Shown here: positions 8,316 to 16,256 of the stretch, in pieces
How the letters are laid out: every line of letters starts with the position of its first letter
Position numbering within the stretch: position 1 is the stretch's first letter
Assembly (NCBI RefSeq): GCF_009362815.1
Contig: NZ_WHNX01000001.1
Location: 1-64,000 of the forward strand
DNA: 64,000 nucleotides
Reading direction: 5' to 3'
Origin: Alkalibaculum sporogenes
GTDB taxonomy: Bacteria; Bacillota; Clostridia; Eubacteriales; Alkalibacteraceae
Made by a program: the position numbers and the translations under genes
The notes under the pieces: model-generated
Databases searched by the model: none
What the model was told of the DNA's origin: nothing
Seen by the model: only the letters and a program-made list of their open reading frames with translations

Positions 8316-8623
8316 AATATAAAATGTTACGAACGGATAAAGCAGAGGAACAGCTCCGTGAAATCGTTTTTTATATTGCAGATGATTCTGGTAATATTGA
8401 TATTGCATTAGGATATCTGGACAAGATAGAAACTGCTATTAATCGCCTCCAGGAGTTTCCGGAGTCTGGAAGTATTCCTAGATATTCGACTTTAAAAAAG
8501 CAAGGATATAGAGTGGTAATTGTAGAAAGGCATCTTGTGTTTTATAAGATAATTGAGAAAGATAAGTTAGTTATCATATATGCTATTGTGGATGGAAGAC
8601 AAGAATATCGTAATTTAATATAA
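8312..8623 (+). CDS. Type II toxin, RelE/ParE family
   Basis: A 103-residue basic protein with the RelE/ParE pattern: a helical start (TDKAEEQLREIVFYIADDSG), a second helix (YLDKIETAINRLQEFPESGS), then beta strands YRVVIVERHLVFYKI and LVIIYAIVDGRQEYRNLI. Members either cleave ribosome-bound mRNA or inhibit gyrase; the sequence does not decide which. It overlaps the antitoxin stop codon by 4 bp. A weak hairpin with a T-run follows. Intact by eye. Confidence 0.9.
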   Translation: MKYKMLRTDKAEEQLREIVFYIADDSGNIDIALGYLDKIETAINRLQEFPESGSIPRYSTLKKQGYRVVIVERHLVFYKIIEKDKLVIIYAIVDGRQEYRNLI

Positions 8624-8637
8624 TGAGTACAAAAAGG

Positions 8638-8668
8638 CATTCGGGTTAAATCTGGATGTTTTTTTGCT
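8638..8668 (+). terminator. Terminator after the toxin-antitoxin operon
   Basis: GCATTCGG, a short loop, then CTGGATGT can pair with some G-T pairs and is followed by seven T. It is modest in strength. Confidence 0.5.
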
Positions 8669-8778
8669 TTACAGCAAGAAGTTTCTATCTTCTTATATAG
8701 AATGGCTCTGCATTTCACAATAGATACTTGGTTTTTTTACTAATTTGTGATTATACACGATAGTGGTAAGTTTAGTTT

Positions 8779-9777
8779 CTAATTTGACCAAAATATTTCT
8801 TTTTGTTCCTCAGTAAGGGCTTGAGAAAAATCTTTTTTCAATAATAAGAAATGTTCTATATCATTGAAAATTTGAAATAAAATTGCCCGGGTCTCAAATT
8901 CCTCACGAGTCTTGGGCAGATTATCTTTACGGATAATGTATTTTGTTTGTTCATAATCTTTGAGCAAATCTAAGGCATTGTTATATTCGTGAAAGGATTC
9001 AGCAATAAGTCTAAATTGCCGTGCAAGAGTGTGGGCCTGTTCCGGTACCCACGTGATTTTCGGGAGGTTTTCTCTTATTCTGTGTAGGATAATATATTGG
9101 CTACGCCTCAATGTAACATACTGTACGTAGTAACTTAGGTCACTTGTTAGGGTGTTATTTACTGTATCGTAGGCTTTAGAAAGTGCTATGTCAAGCGCCT
9201 TTTCAAGATTGTACATATCCACTTCAATGATTTCTGCAGATAGACTACTATCAAGTATTACTGCCATCTTATTAATTATTTCTCGCATGATTTGTTCTAT
9301 TTGTGCTTGTACATGGGTAATCTCAGCAATTTTTCTAGAAAGAAATAAGTTTAAGATTACCCCAATCCCTGCTCCAATGATTAGAAGTGAAAACCCATTA
9401 AGTACTAATGACAGATGCATAGTTTCTCCAATCCAAAAATGGGTAATCAGCACAGAACATATGGCAATTACAGATTCTAGACTAAAAAAATAGCAAAAAC
9501 TAATGAATATGAATAAATACATACCAAATGACCAGATATTGTACCCAATTAACCCAAAACAAGCATAGGCAATTATAACGGCTACCACAAAGGCAACAAA
9601 ACGTTGTAGTGCTAGGCTAATGGTTTCTTTTTTTGTGTTCTGTATGCTCAGCAGAGTAATAATACCTGCAGAGACACTATTTTGCAAATTAAAAATCATA
9701 GCTAATGTAATGGCAAGACAACAGCCAATGGTAATTCTTATCACTCTATATAGACTAAATTTATTATTTATTTTCAT
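8779..9777 (-). CDS. Aromatic-acid-exporter-like membrane protein (ArAE/DUF939)
   Basis: A 332-residue protein with about six membrane helices in residues 10-150 (for example IGCCLAITLAMIFNL and FVAFVVAVIIAYACFGLIGY), followed by a long soluble alpha-helical C-terminal region (about 155-332). This is the layout of the YqjA/DUF939 branch of aromatic acid exporter/FUSC-like proteins in Firmicutes. Role: probable small-molecule efflux or membrane stress, substrate unknown. A TGAGGT ribosome site precedes the ATG. It is transcribed towards the toxin-antitoxin operon and has no operon partner. Confidence 0.75.
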   Translation of the reverse strand: MKINNKFSLYRVIRITIGCCLAITLAMIFNLQNSVSAGIITLLSIQNTKKETISLALQRFVAFVVAVIIAYACFGLIGYNIWSFGMYLFIFISFCYFFSLESVIAICSVLITHFWIGETMHLSLVLNGFSLLIIGAGIGVILNLFLSRKIAEITHVQAQIEQIMREIINKMAVILDSSLSAEIIEVDMYNLEKALDIALSKAYDTVNNTLTSDLSYYVQYVTLRRSQYIILHRIRENLPKITWVPEQAHTLARQFRLIAESFHEYNNALDLLKDYEQTKYIIRKDNLPKTREEFETRAILFQIFNDIEHFLLLKKDFSQALTEEQKEIFWSN

Positions 9778-10101
9778 CGTATGACCTCATTTGATTGATA
9801 GTGTAATTATAAAAGAATTTTGTACAAATTTCCAGTTAAACTACCTATCATATAAAAATAATTCGTCGTAATGTCGAATAGTATGATGTCGTCCCTTTAA
9901 TTGTATCTTGACATATTTATAGGAGGTATTCTATTGTTATCCGAACCAAAGCTCAAAACATAATTGAGGAATTTTAAACTGAACATCAGGAAACATCCGG
10001 GACAGGACTTTTTGTATCGATTGACTATATAGTAAATTAAAATATAGGACATGCTTTTATTTGACAACTATATGGTATAAAATGGTATAGAGGTGATTAA
10101 T
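9778..10101. other. Gap with RAYT leader only
   Basis: No gene is supported between the exporter-like gene and the RAYT relic. The last 70 bp match the leader of the other RAYT fragment near 5311. An AGGAGGT at about 9922 precedes only short broken frames. Confidence 0.5.
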
Positions 10102-10803
10102 ATGCCAAGACAAGCCTGAAAAGAGAGTAAGACAGGGCATTATCATATTATGACACGTGGAGTAAATAAGGAGTACATCTTTAATGATAAGTTTCAAAGA
10201 GATATGATATTGAAGATTATTGAAGAAAAAATGCAAGAAGAACCATTTAAAGTAGTAGCCTATTGTGTAATGGGAAACCACTTACATTTAATTATTCATA
10301 CAGATAAGCAAACTCTTATTGAGGTAATGAAGAAGAAATATTACAGATGAGAAATATTTATTCGGTGCCTTTAGGTATGCACATAATAATCTAATAATCC
10401 TGTGAAAGCGGGAATGGTTCAAAAGATACAAGATTATCCGTGGTGTAGTATGGCAGAATACTTAGAAGGCAATAATTTTCTTGTTGATGAAGAAGAGAAA
10501 GAGCTTATTTTAGATAGGTTTAATAGTGATGATGAGTTTAGAAAATTTCATGATATAGAAGATCAAAGAGAGTATCTTGAACTGAGAGAAGAATTAGAAG
10601 AAAAGAAGGAAAACAGAGCGATAGAAATTATTGAAGCACACTTTATTGAAAAAGGTATTCATGATAAACGTCAACTTAAGGATAAAGAAGAATTGATTAG
10701 TAGGTTACTAAAACAATCAAAGTTGTCATATCGAAAAATTGCGCAAATTACAGAAACAAGTTTAAATACTGTTTATTTAGTTAGTAAAAATCTTAAGGGG
10801 TAA
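10102..10803 (+). pseudogene. RAYT: REP-associated Y1 tyrosine transposase, inactivated
   Basis: The start MPRQA is followed at once by a stop codon (TGA in place of CGN), then the frame continues KESKTGHYHIMTRGVNKEYI. The HUH motif is seen in GNHLHLIIH. After KKKYYR a stop and frameshift interrupt it. The C-terminal half resumes near 10402 with VKAGMVQKIQDYPWCSMAEY and an acidic helical tail with a KLSYRKIAQITETSLNTVY helix-turn-helix. These enzymes mobilise REP hairpins by single-strand DNA transposition. At least two breaks make this copy dead. Confidence 0.85.
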
Positions 10804-10888
10804 GATTGACAAAAAATGAGTACTTCAGGTAGTGGGGGTGGATTAGATTTAATGTTTCATTTACTTGGAAAAGCAAGGAGGGAACAAT

Positions 10889-11710
10889 TTGATTATAAAA
10901 GAAGATAAGCAATTCAATATTTTTCCCTCACATGTGGGACTGAGAAAATATATTTCCTATTACAATATCGTATTTCCGGCGAGTGATACGTTTATGGCAC
11001 AATATACTCTTATGCCTAACGCTTGCGGAACATTGTCGCTTGCTTTTGACGGAAACGCAGTCATTGCTGAGCTGTGGGGAGCATCTTTAACCCCTGTTTT
11101 GTTAGGAATGGAACCAAATAGTTATCATGTCCTGCTACTTATCCAGCTTTCGCCCTATGGTTTGTATCAAATCACCCGTCAAAGCCAAGCGGAGTTTGCA
11201 GATAAACGACTTTCGCTTGCTGATATTGACAATGAGCTATTTCATTCTCTACATCAGGCTTTTGTATCATCAAAAACGATAATAAGTTTGATAAATAAAT
11301 GTGAGCAAATTTTACATAAACGCATGGAAAAGCAAGTTGTTTCGGACTCATTGTTGTTGGCAACTGAAATGATTTCTGATAATTATGGACGAATACAAGT
11401 GAAAGAAGTTGCCAGACAATCCCATTATAGTGAGCGGCAGCTAAACCGTTTGTTTCTTGCACAAATAGGAATGAATGTTAAGGACTTTGTGCGCTTAATC
11501 CGCTTTAATTATGTGTTAAAGCACATTCAAAAATCGCCTTGCTTTTTTGCGGCATTGTCGCAACAAGCCGGATATTTCGACCAAGCCCATTTTGATAAAG
11601 ATTTCAAGGCTATTAGTGGTGTTACCCCTCAAAAGTATCTGAAAACAATGTCGGATTTTTACTATGACGGAACGGAGATATATAATACAATTTCCTCAAA
11701 GGAGGAATGA
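10889..11710 (+). CDS. AraC-family transcriptional regulator
   Basis: About 273 residues starting at TTG behind AAGGAGGG. The N-terminal 150 residues form a sensing domain without close recognisable family. The C-terminal 100 residues hold two helix-turn-helix units (IQVKEVARQSHYSERQLNRL and ALSQQAGYFDQAHFDKDFKA) plus the typical GVTPQKY. The stop is 3 bp from the next gene, whose ribosome site AAGGAGGA lies inside the end of this one, so the two are co-translated. It probably controls the VOC protein and itself in response to a small molecule. Other AraC proteins of this layout act with glyoxalase-type partners, which fits. Confidence 0.85.
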   Translation: MIIKEDKQFNIFPSHVGLRKYISYYNIVFPASDTFMAQYTLMPNACGTLSLAFDGNAVIAELWGASLTPVLLGMEPNSYHVLLLIQLSPYGLYQITRQSQAEFADKRLSLADIDNELFHSLHQAFVSSKTIISLINKCEQILHKRMEKQVVSDSLLLATEMISDNYGRIQVKEVARQSHYSERQLNRLFLAQIGMNVKDFVRLIRFNYVLKHIQKSPCFFAALSQQAGYFDQAHFDKDFKAISGVTPQKYLKTMSDFYYDGTEIYNTISSKEE

Positions 11711-11713
11711 GAA

Positions 11714-12184
11714 ATGAAATATGAAGGTTGTCTTTTAGCGGTTAAGGATATATCCGCTTCTAAGTATTTTTATGAAAAGGTGCTTCATCAAAACGTTGTA
11801 ATGGATATTGGCGTACATGTAACATTTGAGGGCTTTTCTCTGCAACAGGGATATGCCGAACTCGTAGGTATAACAGTTGATAGTGTGAAAGAACAGTCTC
11901 ACAATTTTCAGCTCTACTTTGAAGTAGAAGATTTAGACAAAGTGTATGCCGAAATGAAATGCATATCCGGCTTACAATGGTTACATGAAATAAAAGAGTA
12001 CCCGTGGGGGCAGCGTGATATTCGAGTATACGACCCGGACAATCATATTGTTGAGATTGCAGAGGATATGAATACTGTTATCAAACGCTTTTTGAATCAG
12101 GGCATGTCGGCGGAAAAAGTTGCCAAGCGCACAATGTTCCCCATTGGAGTCGTAAAACAGTATGCGTCGTGCTTTGATATATGA
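11714..12184 (+). CDS. VOC (glyoxalase/bleomycin-resistance) family protein
   Basis: A 156-residue protein. The VOC fold spans about residues 3-115 (GCLLAVKDISASKYFYEKVL, NFQLYFEVEDLDKVYAEMK, DIRVYDPDNHIVEIAE, with the last Glu a typical metal ligand). It has an extra C-terminal part, residues 117-156 (MSAEKVAKRTMFPIGVVKQY), which resembles a small helix-turn-helix. VOC proteins act as glyoxalases, dioxygenases or drug-binding proteins; the function here is not assignable. It is encoded 3 bp after the AraC gene. Confidence 0.8.
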   Translation: MKYEGCLLAVKDISASKYFYEKVLHQNVVMDIGVHVTFEGFSLQQGYAELVGITVDSVKEQSHNFQLYFEVEDLDKVYAEMKCISGLQWLHEIKEYPWGQRDIRVYDPDNHIVEIAEDMNTVIKRFLNQGMSAEKVAKRTMFPIGVVKQYASCFDI

Positions 12185-12187
12185 CAA

Positions 12188-12221
12188 ATAACGGCTTTGG
12201 TAAACCAAATCCGCTATTTTA
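12188..12221 (+). terminator. Terminator after AraC-VOC operon
   Basis: AATAACGGCTTTGG, loop TAAA, CCAAATCCGCTATT, then TTAATTT: a long stem with one or two mismatches just after the VOC stop codon. Confidence 0.75.
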
Positions 12222-12307
12222 ATTTGAATATATAGTATGCTTATTATAACAAAATGGGTATTGATCTTATTGTGACATCAAAACCCAGCAAAATGAGGAG
12301 GAAGCCT

Positions 12308-13030
12308 ATGAATTGGGAGCCGTGGACAGGTTGCTACAAAGCAAGTGATGGATGCACAAATTGCTATTTTTATGGGCCACATGCGAAACGCTATGGTCAA
12401 AGCACCATACAAAAAACAGATAAATTCGATTGGCCTATAAGGACGAATGCAAAAGGCGAGTACAACATTAAAGGTAACAAAATTCTTGCGACCTGTTTTG
12501 CAACCGACTTTTTCCTTCCAGAAGCGGATGAATGGCGCAAAGAGGTTTGGTCTATCATCAAGGAAAGAACCGACATCGATTTTTTGATTTTGACCAAGCG
12601 AATTGATCGTTTCCTTGTATCCCTCCCATCAGATTGGGGAACAGGATATGACAATGTAAATATTGGGTGTACTGTCGAAAATCAAAAATTAGCTAATTAT
12701 AGGCTTCCATTATTTTTATCTTATCCGATCAAGCGGCGTTTTATCGCCTGCGCTCCACTTTTAGAAGCGATAGATTTAACACCGTATCTTCATGGCGTAG
12801 ACCATGTTACAATCGGCGGCGAAACAGGGCGAGAAGCTCGTGAATGTGATTATGATTGGGTGCTTAATATCCGTGAACAGTGCGTAAAAGCAAATGTAAC
12901 ATTTTGGTTTAAAAATACAGGCTCGCTTTTCAAACGTGACAGCGTAGTGGAAAAAATAAACCCATTTAAGCAAACTGGTATGGCAAAAGAGCTTGGTATC
13001 AATATTTCAGATGGAAAAAGGTTGTTCTGA
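12308..13030 (+). CDS. DUF5131 (phage Gp37/Gp68-like) protein
   Basis: A 240-residue protein starting at the ATG behind GAGGAGGAAG. The N-terminus MNWEPWTGCYKASDGCTNCY, with a C-x7-C-x2-C cysteine set, matches the Gp37/Gp68 family found on phages and integrative elements. Other conserved stretches are FLPEADEWR, FLILTKRIDRF and HVTIGGETGREAR. Cysteine spacing and a likely TIM-barrel shape recall radical SAM proteins, but the biochemical role is unknown. A ParA relic directly downstream suggests both came with a lost mobile element. An upstream in-frame ATG at 12254 lacks a ribosome site. Confidence 0.75.
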   Translation: MNWEPWTGCYKASDGCTNCYFYGPHAKRYGQSTIQKTDKFDWPIRTNAKGEYNIKGNKILATCFATDFFLPEADEWRKEVWSIIKERTDIDFLILTKRIDRFLVSLPSDWGTGYDNVNIGCTVENQKLANYRLPLFLSYPIKRRFIACAPLLEAIDLTPYLHGVDHVTIGGETGREARECDYDWVLNIREQCVKANVTFWFKNTGSLFKRDSVVEKINPFKQTGMAKELGINISDGKRLF

Positions 13031-13126
13031 TAGAATAATTAATTTAGTTTTCAGTCACAACGGTAAATAAAAAAACGTTATTGTGGCACTGAATATTTAT
13101 GCGCCTAAACAAAATACAGTAGCCTA

Positions 13127-13168
13127 ACGGCGGTTTTGAATTATAAATCAAAGCCACCGTTTTTCTTT
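13127..13168 (+). terminator. Terminator after the DUF5131 gene
   Basis: AACGGCGGTTTTGA, an AT-rich loop, then TCAAAGCCACCGTTTTTC: a near-perfect 14-bp stem with a T-run. Confidence 0.8.
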
Positions 13169-13300
13169 ATACAAAAAAGTCCTGCTTGTGGATACCGACC
13201 CACGAGCACGATTGTCTATCAGTTTTGGATACCAACAGCTGTCTTGCTAAAGTCATGGGAAAAGTAATTACCGAATTTACAGACTATTGGTGTTAATGTC
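13168..13300 (+). pseudogene. ParA-type ATPase fragment
   Basis: One frame reads KKVLLVDTDPRARLSISFGY, the Walker A' / deviant-Walker-B stretch of ParA/Soj ATPases (usual KVLLVD-DPQ-SLTISLGY). After a frameshift, KVMGKVITEF continues the same family alignment. Only about 40 residues survive, without promoter or start. ParA proteins are common on plasmids and integrative conjugative elements. Confidence 0.65.
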
Positions 13301-13505
13301 AATATCAAAATGCATTAAAGTTCCAACATGGAAATGCATAAATATTTGATAGTACTTGTAGAAAAATTACAATTTACTATCTTTTTTACTTTCTCTCTTC
13401 CATCAGTTCACGAACATCTTTTGTTCGATAGGGGAAACACCCGGGACGGTATTGTTACGATAGGAGGTCTCTTTCGTCATTGTCCGTTTTACTTGGATTT
13501 GTTCA

Positions 13506-14435
13506 CTATTCCGTTATTAGACTTTCCACATCGTAAAGCCGTGGTGCCTTTATGCCGTGCTTTCTGGCATCTGATATAACTTCCTGTACGGCATAACCAA
13601 CTTTAGTGTGGTTATGCGACAGAAGTGCATAGGTCATGCTTTTAGGTGAAAAAATAACGTTACTCATAAGAAATCCAACGACTTTCGGTGGCAGGCCACT
13701 CATCACTTTTGTCATAACATCAAGTTTTGAGCCTTTTGCTTTCAAGACAGGGATAATTTCTCTTATATTACGACCTATTCCAATGAGCGCTTCGGGTGAA
13801 GAAATTACTTTTTCAAAACTGCCACTTTTTAATACTTCGACTTCCATTGCAACGTTTAAAGCGAAGTGATTCCAGAGCCAACTTTGAAGATCCTTTTGAA
13901 CCATTATCTTAAAGCCTGCCCCAACAAAAAGTTTACGAACCTCTAAATCTCTTTTGGTAGGCACGGATTCAAATGTTCCAAACTGAACTGTCTTGTAAAG
14001 CCCACCGTAAAGTGTGTTTCCTTCAAATCCACCGCCAGCACCAGGGAAGCCACAAACAATTTGACTGTGTGGAATCGGCTGAACAGCTGCTTTAGGGTCT
14101 TGCCAAAAGTTATTGAAAAATAGAACTGTTGCATTTCCAACTCGTGGTGCAAGGTACTTTACCACACTTGATACTTGCTCGGGGTTGACACTCATAAAAA
14201 TGAGGTCATAGTCGTGATTTTCCTTTATTTCCTCATGTGTAACAATAGGCCATTTTTCCTTGACTAGTCGGTCTTTTTTGCTTCGCCTTGCATCCCATAT
14301 TTCTAAGTTTACATGTGAGCCATATTGCACCTTCCTACCTTCACGAACATAAAACTCAACGGTATGGCCTGCATTTTCAAACGCCCAAGCGTACTGTGTT
14401 CCTATAGTACCACGACCCAAAAATAGTATTTTCAT
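13506..14435 (-). CDS. Ketopantoate reductase-like (ApbA/PanE family) dehydrogenase
   Basis: A 309-residue protein. The N-terminal Rossmann domain starts MKILFLGRGTIGTQYAWAFE with the G-x-G-x2-G nucleotide motif, followed by FYVREGRK as the probable NADP-binding strand end. The C-terminal helical domain follows from about residue 185. The family reduces 2-oxo acids such as ketopantoate with NADPH. This branch is often next to a TetR gene and need not make pantothenate. The gene is divergent from the TetR regulator at 14594, with an inverted repeat between them. Ribosome site AGGAGGAT. Substrate uncertain. Confidence 0.75.
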   Translation of the reverse strand: MKILFLGRGTIGTQYAWAFENAGHTVEFYVREGRKVQYGSHVNLEIWDARRSKKDRLVKEKWPIVTHEEIKENHDYDLIFMSVNPEQVSSVVKYLAPRVGNATVLFFNNFWQDPKAAVQPIPHSQIVCGFPGAGGGFEGNTLYGGLYKTVQFGTFESVPTKRDLEVRKLFVGAGFKIMVQKDLQSWLWNHFALNVAMEVEVLKSGSFEKVISSPEALIGIGRNIREIIPVLKAKGSKLDVMTKVMSGLPPKVVGFLMSNVIFSPKSMTYALLSHNHTKVGYAVQEVISDARKHGIKAPRLYDVESLITE

Positions 14436-14453
14436 AAATCATCCTCCTGAATG

Positions 14454-14481
14454 AACACGTGTTGACTTTTCAACAAGTGTT
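14454..14481. promoter_or_regulatory. Inverted-repeat operator between reductase and TetR genes
   Basis: AACACGTGTTG, 6 bp, CAACAAGTGTT: 10 of 11 positions are symmetric. It sits 19 bp upstream of the reductase start in the shared control region. It is probably bound by the divergently encoded TetR protein. Confidence 0.6.
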
Positions 14482-14540
14482 TGATATTCTTATCATACTG
14501 ATTTGAGGAGAGAGTTTCAATGGTTACATTTGGTCCAACT

Positions 14541-14554
14541 GTTGAGAACTCAAC
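14541..14554. promoter_or_regulatory. GTTGAGAACTCAAC palindrome upstream of tetR
   Basis: A perfect 14-bp palindrome 40 bp before the TetR start. It shares the GTTGA/TCAAC half with the operator at 14454, so it may be a second site for the same regulator. Confidence 0.45.
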
Positions 14555-14593
14555 ACATTGCGCTAATTTGTTGAATATTTGGGGGAAAACTTT

Positions 14594-15148
14594 GTGGATA
14601 GAAGAATAAAAAAAACTAGGCAGTTGATTATGAATACCTTCATCGACCTTTTGGCTGAAAAAGGGTTTGAGAAAATAACCATCAATGACATTGCCAAACG
14701 CGCAAACATAAACCGAGGGACTGTTTATCTACATTACGTGGATAAATTAGACTTGCTAGATAAGTGCATTGAAACATATGTTGAGCTGTTACTATCTCAC
14801 TGTGCCAATAGTGCTGACACCAATTTAGACGCAAGCGCATTTCAAAGCGTATTTGAATATTTGGAGAAAAATTTTACAATATACAAGTTGCTTCTTAGCA
14901 ATGAGGGATTTGGATTTTTCCGTAGCCGCTTATATGCCATCATTGCGCAAACAGTAACTGAGGTTATCGGTATAAAGCCAGAAAACAATGCATTCTCAAA
15001 TGCTGTAACCACTCATTTTTTGACTTCTGGGTTTATTGGAGTATTGGAATGGTGGATCAATAATTCTATGCCCTGCAATGTGCAGGAAATTACTGAGCAA
15101 CTTTTGTTTTTGCTAGAACCATACACCAAGCACCTTGTTTCACGCTAA
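14594..15148 (+). CDS. TetR-family regulator
   Basis: About 184 residues from the GTG at 14594, behind GGGGGAAAAC. The helix-turn-helix FEKITINDIAKRANINRGTV with YLHYVDKLDLL is typical of the TetR_C_7/DhaS-like group. The C-terminal ligand domain covers residues 65-184. Divergent from the ketopantoate-reductase-like gene and likely its repressor through the repeats between them. An in-frame TTG at 14579 has no ribosome site. Confidence 0.85.
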   Translation: MDRRIKKTRQLIMNTFIDLLAEKGFEKITINDIAKRANINRGTVYLHYVDKLDLLDKCIETYVELLLSHCANSADTNLDASAFQSVFEYLEKNFTIYKLLLSNEGFGFFRSRLYAIIAQTVTEVIGIKPENNAFSNAVTTHFLTSGFIGVLEWWINNSMPCNVQEITEQLLFLLEPYTKHLVSR

Positions 15149-15159
15149 TCTTATGTATT

Positions 15160-15172
15160 GGTGTCAGGCACC
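15160..15172. repeat. GGTGTCAGGCACC hairpin (REP-like)
   Basis: GGTG, TCAGG, CACC, just after the TetR stop and before the truncated intron. This string is a known short interspersed palindrome in Firmicutes and is often linked to RAYT transposases. One copy was seen here. Confidence 0.5.
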
Positions 15173-15206
15173 GAAGTTATCCAGTTATTGTTGCTATAAC
15201 GCCTAT

Positions 15207-15626
15207 GGTTCCATTAAAAGCGTTATCAGAAAATGCTCAACCATTATTCTAAAAGACGGAAAAGCAATGACACAATCAGACTTAATCCGCAGATTAAACC
15301 AAGTCATCAGAGGATGGTCAAACTATCACAAACACGTTGTGGCTAGTCAAGCATTCTCATATGTAAACAATACGCTATATTTACTACTGCAAAGATGGGC
15401 TAATCACCGTCACCCCAACAAGAATAAGTGGTGGCGACTAAACCGCTATTGGCATGAATACAATGGGAAACCATGGATGTTTATGACGGATGAATACATT
15501 CTAATAAATCTTAGGAGAATTCATATCGTTAGACACCTAAATTTGCAAATTTCGAAAAATCCTTTTTTGGATAAAGAATACTTCATCCAAAGAAAAAAGA
15601 AACTTCATTCACTCGCTGCCACCTGA
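15207..15626 (+). pseudogene. Group II intron maturase, C-terminal part only
   Basis: The reading frame carries the maturase domain X (GIIM): MTQSDLIRRLNQVIRGWSNY, HKHVVASQAFSYVN, then RWANHRHPNKNKWW and the usual basic tail. The reverse transcriptase domains and the intron 5' half are missing; the sequence breaks off near 15200 against TetR flanking DNA. It is followed directly by domain V. With no 5' half, the intron cannot splice or move by itself. Confidence 0.85.
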
Positions 15627-15644
15627 AAAGGTTAAGGGATGCTT

Positions 15645-15712
15645 GAGCCGTATGAGCGGGAAACTCTCACGTACGGTTCTTAGACGAGGGAAAGGGAGCA
15701 ATCTCTTTTCTT
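15645..15712 (+). ncRNA. Group II intron domains V and VI, 3' end
   Basis: GAGCCGTATGAGCGGGAAAC then TCTCACGTACGGTTCT folds as the conserved domain V hairpin with its GAAA-type tetraloop. GAAAGGGAG, short loop, CTCTTTTC is the domain VI helix. The intron end is therefore near 15712, directly before a transposase reading frame. Intron remnant, 5' part absent. Confidence 0.8.
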
Positions 15713-15996
15713 TAGTCGAGTATACTACAAAAGCATTTAAGAAAAAGCTAGATAAAGCAGGAATGACACAAAGTATGTCTAGAGTATCAAGATGCATCGA
15801 TAACGGCCCAGTGGAAGCATTCTGGGGGATGCTAAAATCTGAGATGTATTATCTAAAAAAATTCAATTCATACAATGAACTCGAACAAGCAATTATTGAT
15901 TACATAGATTACTATAACAATGGTCGTTATCAAAAGCGACTTAACTGTATGACACCGATAGAATTCAGGAATTATCTAAAAGATATAGTAGCATGA
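15713..15996 (+). pseudogene. IS3 (IS150-like) OrfB C-terminal exon fragment
   Basis: Directly after the intron end the frame reads VEYTTKAFKKKLDKAGMTQS, then MSRVSRCIDNGPVEAFWGML with the last catalytic Glu, and ends RYQKRLNCMTPIEFRNYL. In intact IS3 proteins the Val-Glu-Tyr-Thr part follows HSDQG, so the intron had inserted inside the integrase core. The 5' part of the transposase is not upstream here. An OrfB N-terminal relic exists at 17575-17910, and it may or may not be the same element. Confidence 0.8.
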
Positions 15997-16078
15997 ATTG
16001 TCTCCAATTATATTAAGAGTAGTTGGAGATATAAGAGACGTTTTTTGTTTTTTCACTTGTCTACTTGACAGCGAGCAG
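15997..16078. mobile_element. Probable IS150-type right end
   Basis: The untranslated tail after the OrfB stop contains TTGTCTACTTGACAGCGAG, which fits the terminal inverted repeat style of the IS150 group. It is followed by a CCGTCCCTA repeat string. The exact boundary is not proven because no left end is present. Confidence 0.5.
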
Positions 16079-16177
16079 TTCACAGCCTACCGTCCCTAGC
16101 GTTTTCTCAGCCGGGTGAAAGAGGCGGCAAAACTCGGAGTTGTAATCAATGAATGCTTTTTTGACGCTACAATATTA

Positions 16178-16208
16178 AAAAAACTCGTAAAAATAATACG
16201 AGTTTTAA
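16178..16208. terminator. Bidirectional-type terminator
   Basis: AAAACTCGTA, a short loop, TACGAGTTTTAAAG: a 10-bp stem with A- and T-runs on its two sides. It lies 50 bp downstream of the end of the minus-strand HAAS/PadR operon. Confidence 0.65.
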
Positions 16209-16256
16209 AGCGGGTTTTACTCTATAATAAATTGTCTTTGATATGAAAATCCAGAC

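Noticed and set aside
13328-13579. 83-codon frame overlapping the end of the reductase gene
   Set aside because: Antisense to the reductase over half of its length, no ribosome site and no family.
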